From the NCBI GenBank assembly GCA_003156795.1, contig PMHU01000114.1, positions 244-8,542 of the forward strand: a stretch of 8,299 bases of DNA, read 5' to 3'. The position numbers and the translations under genes are program-made. Within the stretch, counting starts at the first letter, position 1, and each line of letters opens with the position of its first letter. Below are positions 1 through 4,688 of this stretch, piece by piece. Below the pieces are notes generated by a model. That model was not told the DNA's origin. It made no database searches and was given only the letters and a program-made list of their open reading frames with translations. Origin of the DNA: Acidimicrobiaceae bacterium (GTDB lineage: Bacteria; Actinomycetota; Acidimicrobiia; Acidimicrobiales; Palsa-688).

Positions 1-279
1 ATGGCCGTAAAGCTCCGCCTGATGCGGATGGGAAAAAAGAAGCAGCCGGTTTACAGGGTCGTCGCCGCAGACAGTCGGTCGCCTCGGGACGGTCGGTTCA
101 TCGAGATCCTCGGTACCTACGAGCCTCGCTCCGAGCCGACACGGATCCTGATCGACAACGACAAGGCGGTCCGTTGGCTCCGCGAAGGGGCTCAGCCGAC
201 CGACACGGTGGCCCGCCTGCTCGACCAGTCCGGCGCCATGGAGCAGTTCAAGTCGGGCGCTGGGTCAGTCAAGCCGTGA
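1..279 (+). CDS. rpsP: 30S ribosomal protein S16
   Basis: Small-subunit ribosomal protein bS16, which binds 16S rRNA and helps assemble the 30S body. The 92-residue product opens with the family signature MAVKLRLMRMGKKKQPVYRV and continues with the conserved ADSRSPRDGRFIE and LGTYEP segments (about residues 23-42), so it is full length and the ATG at base 1 is the expected start. The window begins exactly at this codon, so its promoter and ribosome-binding site cannot be seen. It is the first gene of a ribosome-maturation cluster; its TGA overlaps the GTG of the next gene (GTGA at 276-279), suggesting translational coupling. Nothing in the protein is odd. Confidence 0.98.
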   Translation: MAVKLRLMRMGKKKQPVYRVVAADSRSPRDGRFIEILGTYEPRSEPTRILIDNDKAVRWLREGAQPTDTVARLLDQSGAMEQFKSGAGSVKP

Positions 280-662
280 GCAACGCCCCTGAGGGCCACC
301 CCGACGAGGTGAACCCGGCGGCGGTAGGCCCGGAGGTGTCGGACTCCGAGGCGTCTAGCTCGGCCGGGATGGGAACCGATTTGGGCACCGACGACGAGTG
401 GGGCGACGAAGATCAAGTCGACGGGGGGAGGGCCAAGGCGGTCCTGCTGTTCCTCGCCCGCAAACTCGTCGACGACCCGGATGCGATCAGCGTGAATACG
501 AGCGAGACCCGTCACGGAATCAAGCTGTCGCTTCGAGTCGCTCCCGACGACATGGGCAAGGTCATCGGACGCCGCGGCCGCGTCGCTCAATCGATACGCG
601 GTGTCGTGCGGGCGGCCGGGGCCAAAGACGGCGTCGATGTCATCGTCGACATCGTCGACTAG
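276..662 (+). CDS. khpA: KH-domain RNA-binding protein (KhpA family) with acidic N-terminal extension
   Basis: Small RNA-binding protein of the KhpA family, encoded between rpsP and rimM in many Gram-positive bacteria and thought to act in RNA metabolism. The KH domain occupies about residues 54-128. It starts AKAVLLFLARKLVDDPD and carries the RNA-contacting GXXG loop as GRRG at residues 98-101, in the context DDMGKVIGRRGR. Family members are usually about 75-80 residues; this one has some 50 extra N-terminal residues rich in Asp, Glu, Ser and Gly that look disordered. I chose GTG 276 because it overlaps the rpsP stop by four bases. An in-frame ATG at 369 would give 97 residues, still including part of the acidic stretch; neither start has a clear Shine-Dalgarno. 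KH identity is firm, the length of the extension less so. Confidence 0.9.
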   Translation: MSNAPEGHPDEVNPAAVGPEVSDSEASSSAGMGTDLGTDDEWGDEDQVDGGRAKAVLLFLARKLVDDPDAISVNTSETRHGIKLSLRVAPDDMGKVIGRRGRVAQSIRGVVRAAGAKDGVDVIVDIVD

Positions 663-685
663 CCCTGCCGATCGACCCTCATGAA

Positions 686-713
686 GGGGCTGATTCTTCA
701 GCCCCGGCCGGGG
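686..713 (+). promoter_or_regulatory. Perfect hairpin and overlapping palindrome at the khpA-rimM junction
   Basis: GGGGCTGA (686-693) and TCAGCCCC (698-705) form a perfect 8-bp stem with a TTCT loop. The CCCC of its 3' arm also begins a perfect 12-base palindrome CCCCGGCCGGGG (702-713), so the two foldings compete for the same bases. The structure lies between the khpA stop (662) and the conserved beginning of RimM (about 716), just after an ATG at 681. There is no T-tract, so it does not look like a terminator. A role in rimM translation is inference; it may also simply be N-terminal rimM coding sequence. Confidence 0.5.
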
Positions 714-715
714 CC

Positions 716-1177
716 CTGCTCGACGTCGGCCGCGTGCTGCGCCCCCATGGTCTGAGGGGCGGGGTCGTGGTCGACTTGTGGACGAACCGGACCGAAAGGA
801 TGGCTCCCGGGGTCGAGCTCGAAGGGCCCTCTGGAAAGCTCGTGATCGTCCGGGCGTCGAGCCTGTCGGAGGCGGGCAGGTGGCTGGTGTCGTTCGCCGG
901 CTTCGACAGCGAGGAAGCGGCCGAGAGCATTCGGGGGGCGGTGTTGCGCGCCGCGCCGATCGACGTTCCCGGCGCTCTATGGGTCCACGAGCTGATCGGC
1001 GCCGACGTGTACGACGAGGAAGGCCTGCTCATCGGGTCGGTGAAATCGGTGCAAGCCAACCCGGCCAGCGACCTGCTGATACTCGAGGATGGGCGCCTCA
1101 TACCGCTGTCCTTCGTCAGCGCCGAGGACTCTGGCCGGTTGACCGTGAAAGCCCCCTCAGGCCTTCTCGACCTGTGA
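716..1177 (+). CDS. rimM: Ribosome maturation factor RimM (16S rRNA processing); start unresolved
   Basis: RimM binds ribosomal protein S19 and assists maturation of the 30S head. The product shows the N-terminal barrel signature LLDVGRVLRPHGLRGGVVVD, then the segment WVHELIGADVYDEEGLLIGSV that opens the C-terminal PRC-barrel domain, and ends near family length (about 153 residues from 716). Its TGA overlaps the trmD GTG (GTGA at 1174-1177). The start is a real problem. In this frame there is no ATG, GTG or TTG between 398, deep inside khpA, and GTG 734, and starting at 734 would remove the conserved LLDVGR. I begin at CTG 716 because homology starts there, but no Shine-Dalgarno precedes it. 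ATG 681 would be attractive but is one base out of frame. Identity is sure; the 5' end is not. Confidence 0.88.
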   Translation: MLDVGRVLRPHGLRGGVVVDLWTNRTERMAPGVELEGPSGKLVIVRASSLSEAGRWLVSFAGFDSEEAAESIRGAVLRAAPIDVPGALWVHELIGADVYDEEGLLIGSVKSVQANPASDLLILEDGRLIPLSFVSAEDSGRLTVKAPSGLLDL

Positions 1178-1932
1178 CGGAGCCGGTGGTCAAAGGGGGC
1201 TTGCGGATCGACACGTTCACCATTTTTCCGGACCTGCTGCTGTCGTGGACAGGAGCCAGCCTGGTCGGCAAGGCCGGCCGGGGAGGGCTCTTGGACTTGC
1301 GGGTGCACGACTTGAGGTCCGGGACGACCGACCCGCACCGATCCGTCGACGACAGCCCTTTCGGGGGCGGGGCCGGGATGGTCCTGGCTCCAGAGCCGCT
1401 GTTCCGTGTCGTCGAGGCGGCCGATCCCCCCCGACCGCTGCTGCTCCTCGGTCCCGGCGGCAGGCGGTTCGACCAGGCTTGGGCTGAAGAGCTCGCCTCA
1501 GGCACCGGATTTTCCATGCTCTGCGGACGGTACGAGGGCGTGGATCAGAGGGTCGCCGAGCACCTGGTAGACGGTGAGCTCTCAATCGGCGATGTGGTCC
1601 TGGCCGGCGGTGAGATCGTCGCCATGGCGGTGGTGGAGGCGGTGGCTCGCCTGGTTCCTGGCGTCATGGGCAACGAGAGCTCGGCTTGGGAGGAGAGCTT
1701 CTCCGATGGCCTCCTCGAGTATCCCCAGTACACCCGGCCGGCAGTGTTCCGGGGGTGGGAGGTACCCGACGTTCTCCGTGGCGGCGACCACGCCAAAGTG
1801 GCCAGGTGGCGGAGGGCCCAGGCTCTGGCTCGAACCCGGGCCCGACGGCCTGACCTCATCGACGCTCGAGGTGGTCTCAGCGACGAGGAGAAGGCGCTCC
1901 TGGCCGAGTTCGGGCTCGACGCACTATCCTGA
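1174..1932 (+). CDS. trmD: tRNA (guanine-N1-)-methyltransferase TrmD
   Basis: Uses S-adenosylmethionine to methylate N1 of G37 in tRNAs, preventing +1 frameshifting. SPOUT-fold signatures are all present: DDSPFGGGAGMVL, MLCGRYEGVDQRV, the cofactor-binding knot segment SIGDVVLAGGE (residues 137-147), PGVMGNESS, and LLEYPQYTRP (180-189) followed by FRGWEVPDVLRGGDH. From GTG 1174 the protein has 252 residues, matching the usual 240-255. That GTG overlaps the rimM stop. TTG 1201 is a serious alternative: it would give a protein starting MRIDTFTIFP, the classic TrmD N-terminus, and is preceded by AAAGGGGG at 1192-1199. The extra nine residues of the longer form look unconserved. Function is certain, start is not. 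Confidence 0.97.
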   Translation: MTEPVVKGGLRIDTFTIFPDLLLSWTGASLVGKAGRGGLLDLRVHDLRSGTTDPHRSVDDSPFGGGAGMVLAPEPLFRVVEAADPPRPLLLLGPGGRRFDQAWAEELASGTGFSMLCGRYEGVDQRVAEHLVDGELSIGDVVLAGGEIVAMAVVEAVARLVPGVMGNESSAWEESFSDGLLEYPQYTRPAVFRGWEVPDVLRGGDHAKVARWRRAQALARTRARRPDLIDARGGLSDEEKALLAEFGLDALS

Positions 1933-1966
1933 GTCTTCCTTTCTCGCCCGGCAGGAGCTCCACGCC

Positions 1967-2323
1967 ATGAACCCGACCGACCTGATAGACCGCGACAGCC
2001 TGCGGGACGACATCCCGGACTTCGCGCCTGGAGACACCCTCAAGGTCCACGTGAGGGTCGTCGAAGGCAGCCGGGAACGGGTCCAGGTCTTCCAGGGAGC
2101 TGTCATCCGCCGCCAAGGTTCCGGTGTCCGGGAAACCTTCACCGTGCGCAAGCTCAGCTTCGGGGTGGGGGTGGAGCGCACCTTTCCTGTTCATTCGCCG
2201 GTGATCGCCAAGATCGAGGTGGTGACCAAGGGCGACGTGCGTCGGGCCAAGCTGTACTACTTGCGCGATCGCACCGGCAAGGCCGCCAAGATCAAAGAGA
2301 AGCGGCAACCTTTCAACCGCTGA
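1967..2323 (+). CDS. rplS: 50S ribosomal protein L19
   Basis: Large-subunit protein bL19, located at the 30S-50S interface. The 118-residue product has the family segments FAPGDTLKVHVRVVEGSRER, VQVFQGAVIRRQGSG, the FTVRKLSFGVGVERTFPVHSP core and the basic tail RAKLYYLRDRTGKAAKIKEK. ATG 1967 is the right start: AGGAG at 1953-1957 sits nine bases upstream and homology begins within a few residues. It follows trmD by 34 bases in the same direction and is probably the last gene of the ribosome-maturation operon. In several actinobacteria lepB and rnhB follow directly; neither is found here. Confidence 0.97.
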   Translation: MNPTDLIDRDSLRDDIPDFAPGDTLKVHVRVVEGSRERVQVFQGAVIRRQGSGVRETFTVRKLSFGVGVERTFPVHSPVIAKIEVVTKGDVRRAKLYYLRDRTGKAAKIKEKRQPFNR

Positions 2324-2431
2324 GCCCCGACCGTCCCAGGCGGGCTCGTCGGCGAGGGCCCGGGTCAGGCGACGATCCCTTACGGTCCTGCGGCGGAATA
2401 TCATGGGGCTCGTGAGCAAAGCGGTGTCCCA
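2324..2431 (+). other. 108-base gap between rplS and the DUF2469 gene
   Basis: No open frame of interest lies here. Weak GC-rich inverted repeats are present: GAGCCC (2322-2327) with GGGCTC (2342-2347), and TCGTCG (2346-2351) with CGACGA (2370-2375). Neither has a T-tract, so a terminator is possible but not convincing. The only AT-rich patch, GGAATATCAT at 2395-2404, includes a -10-like TATCAT but has no good -35 partner at the right distance. A promoter for the following gene is therefore only suspected. Confidence 0.35.
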
Positions 2432-2725
2432 ATGAGCGCCGAGGATCTCGAGCGGTACGAAACGGAGATCGAGCTCCAGCTGTACCAGGAGTACCGAGCC
2501 GTGCTGGCCATGTTCAAGTTCGTGGTCGAGACCGAAAGGCGCTTCTACCTGGCCAACGACGTGAAGATGGAGGCCAAAGGCGAGGGTGATCGGACCTACT
2601 TCGAGATCTCCCTTGGCGACGCGTGGGTGTGGGACATGTACCGGCCGGCCCGCTTCGTCTCGTCGGTGCGGGTCGTGACGTTCAAGGACGTTAACGTCGA
2701 GGAGCTCCCGGAGAAGGAGCTCTAG
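2432..2725 (+). CDS. DUF2469 family protein (actinobacterial, function unknown)
   Basis: A 97-residue protein of the DUF2469 family, whose members I recall as restricted to actinobacteria (Rv2901c of M. tuberculosis is one). It matches along its length: MSAEDLERYETEIELQLYQEY, VVETERRFYLANDV, and the strongly conserved DAWVWDMYRPARFV followed by RVVTFKDVNVEEL. No signal peptide, membrane segment or catalytic motif is visible; the sequence is acidic and probably cytoplasmic. ATG 2432 matches the family start exactly, although no clear Shine-Dalgarno precedes it. In relatives the gene lies in the rplS-lepB-rnhB-DUF2469-yraN neighbourhood, and the same flanks occur here without lepB and rnhB. No function has been assigned to the family that I know of. 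Confidence 0.93.
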   Translation: MSAEDLERYETEIELQLYQEYRAVLAMFKFVVETERRFYLANDVKMEAKGEGDRTYFEISLGDAWVWDMYRPARFVSSVRVVTFKDVNVEELPEKEL

Positions 2726-2755
2726 CCATACCGGGCCAGGCGGGCCCCTCCCATG

Positions 2756-2782
2756 GCCCCGGCGCGGTCCCCGCGCCGGGGC
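2756..2782 (+). promoter_or_regulatory. Perfect 12-bp GC hairpin between DUF2469 and yraN
   Basis: GCCCCGGCGCGG (2756-2767) and CCGCGCCGGGGC (2771-2782) pair perfectly around a TCC loop. It is the strongest simple hairpin I found in the window. It begins 30 bases after the DUF2469 stop and ends 4 bases before a GGAGG ribosome-binding site at 2787-2791. No T-tract follows. It could be a T-less terminator or attenuator, a block on the adjacent ribosome-binding site, or a processing site; which one is inference. Confidence 0.6.
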
Positions 2783-2786
2783 GGGC

Positions 2787-2877
2787 GGAGGAACCAGGTG
2801 GCGGCGTCGGCCGCCGCGCCCTCGGGGCCGCCGGCGAAACTCGGGCCGCGCAATGGTATGAAGCCGAGGGGTACGAA
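2787..2877 (+). other. Displaced yraN start: ribosome-binding site and GTG one frame off, plus start-less N-terminal coding
   Basis: GGAGG at 2787-2791 lies six bases before GTG 2798, an ideal start signal. That GTG, however, reads VAASAAAPSGPPAKLG, which is not YraN-like. The frame that continues into yraN encodes the expected family N-terminus here (GRRALGAAGETRAAQWYEAE, from about 2809), yet it holds no ATG, GTG, TTG or CTG between 2701 and GTG 2878. One extra base between about 2801 and 2815 would join GTG 2798 to yraN in frame. This is either a one-base error in the sequence or a genuine frameshift. Confidence 0.6.
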
Positions 2878-3156
2878 GTGCTCGATCGCAACTGGCGGTG
2901 CTCGGGTGGGGAGATCGACCTGGTCGCCCGTCGGGGTCCGACCCTCGTGTTCTGCGAAGTGAAGACGCGAACGTCAACCAGGTACGGAGAGCCGTTCGAG
3001 GCGGTCACTTCGGCCAAGCAGACCCGCATCCGCCGCCTGGCCGCCCGCTGGCTTCGAGAGCGAGGCGCTGCCATGGCCGTCCGGCCCAACGCCATCCGAT
3101 TCGACGTCGCTTCGGTCCTCGGCCCCGACCTACAGATCCTGGAGGACGCGTTCTGA
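2878..3156 (+). CDS. yraN: YraN / UPF0102 family protein (endonuclease-like fold), N-terminus out of frame or without start
   Basis: YraN proteins have a PD-(D/E)XK-like nuclease fold; their physiological substrate is not established, and the gene often sits beside comM and dprA, as here. Visible signatures are NWRCSGGEIDLVARRG, with the conserved Glu and Asp at residues 12 and 14 of this frame, and LVFCEVKTR with the E-x-K pair at residues 27 and 29. AVTSAKQTRIRRLAARWL follows. GTG 2878 is the only usable start in frame and gives 92 residues, but the family normally has about 110-120, and the missing first helix is encoded just upstream (from about 2809) without a start codon. The shorter form would lose part of the fold, so I doubt GTG 2878 is natural. 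The TGA overlaps the CTG of the next gene. Confidence 0.85.
   Translation: MLDRNWRCSGGEIDLVARRGPTLVFCEVKTRTSTRYGEPFEAVTSAKQTRIRRLAARWLRERGAAMAVRPNAIRFDVASVLGPDLQILEDAF
3141..3145 (+). promoter_or_regulatory. Ribosome-binding site supporting a CTG start for the PLP enzyme
   Basis: GGAGG lies inside the end of yraN, seven bases ahead of CTG 3153. That is ideal spacing, and no other in-frame start follows it closely. The next candidate, GTG 3195, has no comparable site. Confidence 0.65.
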
Positions 3157-4337
3157 GCCAGGCCGATCGCGATCAACTGTCCCAGGCCAGCCAGGTGGTC
3201 CACCTTGGTCGGCCCACCGGCACTCCCGGCGCCCCCATCAACGTTCCGGTAGTGCTCAGCTCGACGTTCCATCAAGGCGGGGCGATCATGTACGGCCGGG
3301 ATGGCAACCCGACTTGGGAGGCCGTCGAGGAAGTCATTGGCGGCCTCGAAGGCGGCGAGGCCCTCCTCTTCGGGTCGGGGCTGGCTGCGATCGCGGCGGT
3401 CATGGAGTCTCTGCCCGTGCCGGGGTGGATCGTGGTCGGCGGGGACGCCTACAACGGGACCAGACGCCTGCTGGCTGACGTCGCCGGACGGGGGCGTCTC
3501 AGGTTTCGGACCGTCGACGTAACCGACGCCGCCGCCACGCTCGACGCCTGCTCCCAAATGGCTGGGGGACCGGGCCGACCGTCGGGCCAATCGGGTTCGT
3601 TCGGCTCCGGAGGACTCCTCTGGCTGGAGTCGCCGACCAACCCACTTCTCGACGTGATCGACCTGCCGGCGCTGATCGAAGGCGCCCACCTTCTCGGCTT
3701 GGACGTGGTCGTGGACAACACCTTTTGCACCCCGCTCCTTCAGCGACCGCTGGACATGGGGGCGGACGCAGTCGTGCACAGCGCGACCAAGCTTCTGTCG
3801 GGACACTCCGATGTGGTGCTGGGGGCGGTGGCGTCGAACCGGCCGGACGTGGTCACGGCCCTGGCCAAGCGAAGGTCCCTGCACGGGGCCATTGCCGGCC
3901 CGCTCGAGGCGTGGATCCTCCTGCGCGGAATCAGGACCCTGGACGTCCGTCTCGAAAGGTCCCAGGCCAACGCGGCCGAGCTGGCCAGACGCCTGGCCGG
4001 TCATCCCTCCGTCGAACGGGTCCGCTTCCCGGGGTTGGTCGAACACCCCGGACACGAGCTGGCTGGCCGTCTGATGAAGGGATTCGGGACCATGGTCTCC
4101 TTCGAGGTAAAAGGAGGAGCCGGTGCGGCCGAGGAGGTCGCCCTGGGCGTGCGCCTGATGACGGCCGGCACCAGCCTGGGCGGAGTCGAGACGCTCATCG
4201 AACGGCGGGGTAGATGGGAAGCAGAAGAGCACCTCCCCCCGGGCTTGCTGCGGCTCTCGGTCGGAATTGAGGCCATCGAGGACCTTTGGGCCGACCTCGA
4301 TCAAGCATTGCTCGGGGCGCCAGCGGGGTTGCTCTAG
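3153..4337 (+). CDS. Cys/Met-metabolism PLP-dependent enzyme (trans-sulfuration family)
   Basis: Fold-type I pyridoxal-phosphate enzyme of the family that includes cystathionine gamma-synthase, cystathionine gamma-lyase and O-acyl-homoserine sulfhydrylase. Seen in order: YGRDGNPTWEAVEEVIGGLE near the N-terminus, the cofactor-stacking region FGSGLAAIAAV, LWLESPTNPLLDV, VVDNTFCTPLLQRPLDMGAD, and SATKLLSGHSDVVLGAV, whose Lys (residue 213) should form the Schiff base. The C-terminus has TSLGGVETLIERRGRW and PPGLLRLSVGIEAIEDLW. The usual HPAxMTH-type stretch after SLGGVE is replaced by ERRGRW, so the exact substrate is open and I give no symbol. CTG 3153 gives 394 residues and overlaps the yraN stop (CTGA); GTG 3195 would give 380 and still keep the core. 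Likely role: homocysteine or cystathionine chemistry in methionine/cysteine metabolism. Confidence 0.9.
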   Translation: MSQADRDQLSQASQVVHLGRPTGTPGAPINVPVVLSSTFHQGGAIMYGRDGNPTWEAVEEVIGGLEGGEALLFGSGLAAIAAVMESLPVPGWIVVGGDAYNGTRRLLADVAGRGRLRFRTVDVTDAAATLDACSQMAGGPGRPSGQSGSFGSGGLLWLESPTNPLLDVIDLPALIEGAHLLGLDVVVDNTFCTPLLQRPLDMGADAVVHSATKLLSGHSDVVLGAVASNRPDVVTALAKRRSLHGAIAGPLEAWILLRGIRTLDVRLERSQANAAELARRLAGHPSVERVRFPGLVEHPGHELAGRLMKGFGTMVSFEVKGGAGAAEEVALGVRLMTAGTSLGGVETLIERRGRWEAEEHLPPGLLRLSVGIEAIEDLWADLDQALLGAPAGLL

Positions 4338-4345
4338 AGGCTGGT

Positions 4346-4558
4346 CTACCTTCCCGGCTTGCGGTTGGTCCGGTTGCGCCAGCAAGGCCGGTGCCAGTGC
4401 CGTCGCAGTTCGGGCTCTCCAACCGGCACGGCGACCAGGTGGCCCGACCCGGGCTGGATCTCCTGTTGGCATCCGGGGCACACATACGCCTTCCGGGCTT
4501 CAAACGGATGCACCACCCGGACCTCGACGTCGTCTGGGCAGTCGCCGGCGTCGTCCAT
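4346..4558 (-). CDS. Small Cys/His-rich putative zinc-binding protein
   Basis: A 70-residue protein running against its neighbours, ending only eight bases from the PLP enzyme stop (tail to tail). After an acidic start (MDDAGDCPDDVEVRVVHPFE) comes KAYVCPGCQQEI with a CxxC pair at residues 27 and 30, then GSGHLVAVP (His 40) and ELRRHWHRPCW (His 54, His 56, Cys 59), followed by a basic tail. The CxxC-H-HxH-C spacing suggests a single structural zinc site. I recall similar short hypothetical proteins in actinobacteria with the RRHWHxxCW ending, but know no function for them. ATG 4558 is chosen over TTG 4576 because AAGGAG lies nine bases upstream of it. It shares a 130-base divergent region with comM. 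Confidence 0.8.
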   Translation of the reverse strand: MDDAGDCPDDVEVRVVHPFEARKAYVCPGCQQEIQPGSGHLVAVPVGEPELRRHWHRPCWRNRTNRKPGR

Positions 4559-4567
4559 GCCCAGATT

Positions 4568-4573
4568 CTCCTT
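4568..4573 (-). promoter_or_regulatory. Ribosome-binding site of the small zinc-binding protein
   Basis: On the minus strand AAGGAG lies nine bases before ATG 4558. It falls just downstream of the alternative TTG 4576, so it supports the shorter, 70-residue protein. Confidence 0.65.
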
Positions 4574-4587
4574 CAAACCAGCCCGGG

Positions 4588-4621
4588 TACCGATGTCATT
4601 GACCGTCCTAGTGCATCGGTA
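4588..4621 (+). promoter_or_regulatory. Perfect 8-bp inverted repeat TACCGATG-N18-CATCGGTA in the comM divergent region
   Basis: TACCGATG (4588-4595) and CATCGGTA (4614-4621) are perfect reverse complements separated by 18 bases. The spacer contains TTGACC (4599-4604), a -35-like hexamer pointing toward comM; the only -10-like partner, TAGCGT at 4620-4625, is poor and spaced 15 bases. Half-site centres are 26 bases apart, about two and a half turns of DNA. This fits a bipartite operator over a promoter, or a hairpin with a long loop if transcribed. The repeat is seen; the regulator is inferred. Confidence 0.5.
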
Positions 4622-4624
4622 GCG

Positions 4625-4666
4625 TGGAAAGGAGCTTGGAGGCCGGCGTCACGGCCCCCCTTTCCA
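4625..4666 (+). promoter_or_regulatory. Structured leader upstream of comM (two-part stem-loop)
   Basis: TGGAAAGG (4625-4632) pairs perfectly with CCTTTCCA (4659-4666). Inside it GGCCG (4641-4645) pairs with CGGCC (4652-4656) around a GCGTCA loop, and GG 4638-4639 can add pairs with CC 4657-4658, leaving an AGCTT bulge. The element ends 13 bases before the comM ribosome-binding site GGAGG (4680-4684). No T-tract follows, so termination is unlikely. A leader RNA controlling comM translation or stability is plausible but unproved. Confidence 0.5.
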
Positions 4667-4688
4667 TTTCCTGTGGTTGGGAGGAGCC

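Noticed and set aside
683..700. Programmed -1 frameshift from ATG 681 into rimM
   Set aside because: There is no slippery heptamer of the X-XXY-YYZ type, the hairpin begins too close to the shift point, and a rimM frameshift mechanism is unknown to me; a missing base is simpler.
2753..2962. ATG at 2753 as a separate small gene
   Set aside because: Its product is Arg/Pro/Ala-rich without motif, and the ATG lies at the foot of the 12-bp hairpin. It is better explained as the out-of-frame upstream part of yraN.
1877..2977. 366-codon minus-strand open frame
   Set aside because: It lies opposite rplS and DUF2469, both certain genes, and has the His/Arg/Pro-rich composition of a GC-driven shadow frame.
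2691..4481. 596-codon open frame on the minus strand
   Set aside because: It is antisense to the PLP enzyme and yraN, which carry clear family motifs; its product is low-complexity Arg/Gly/Pro/Gln-rich and matches nothing. Long antisense frames are common in high-GC DNA.
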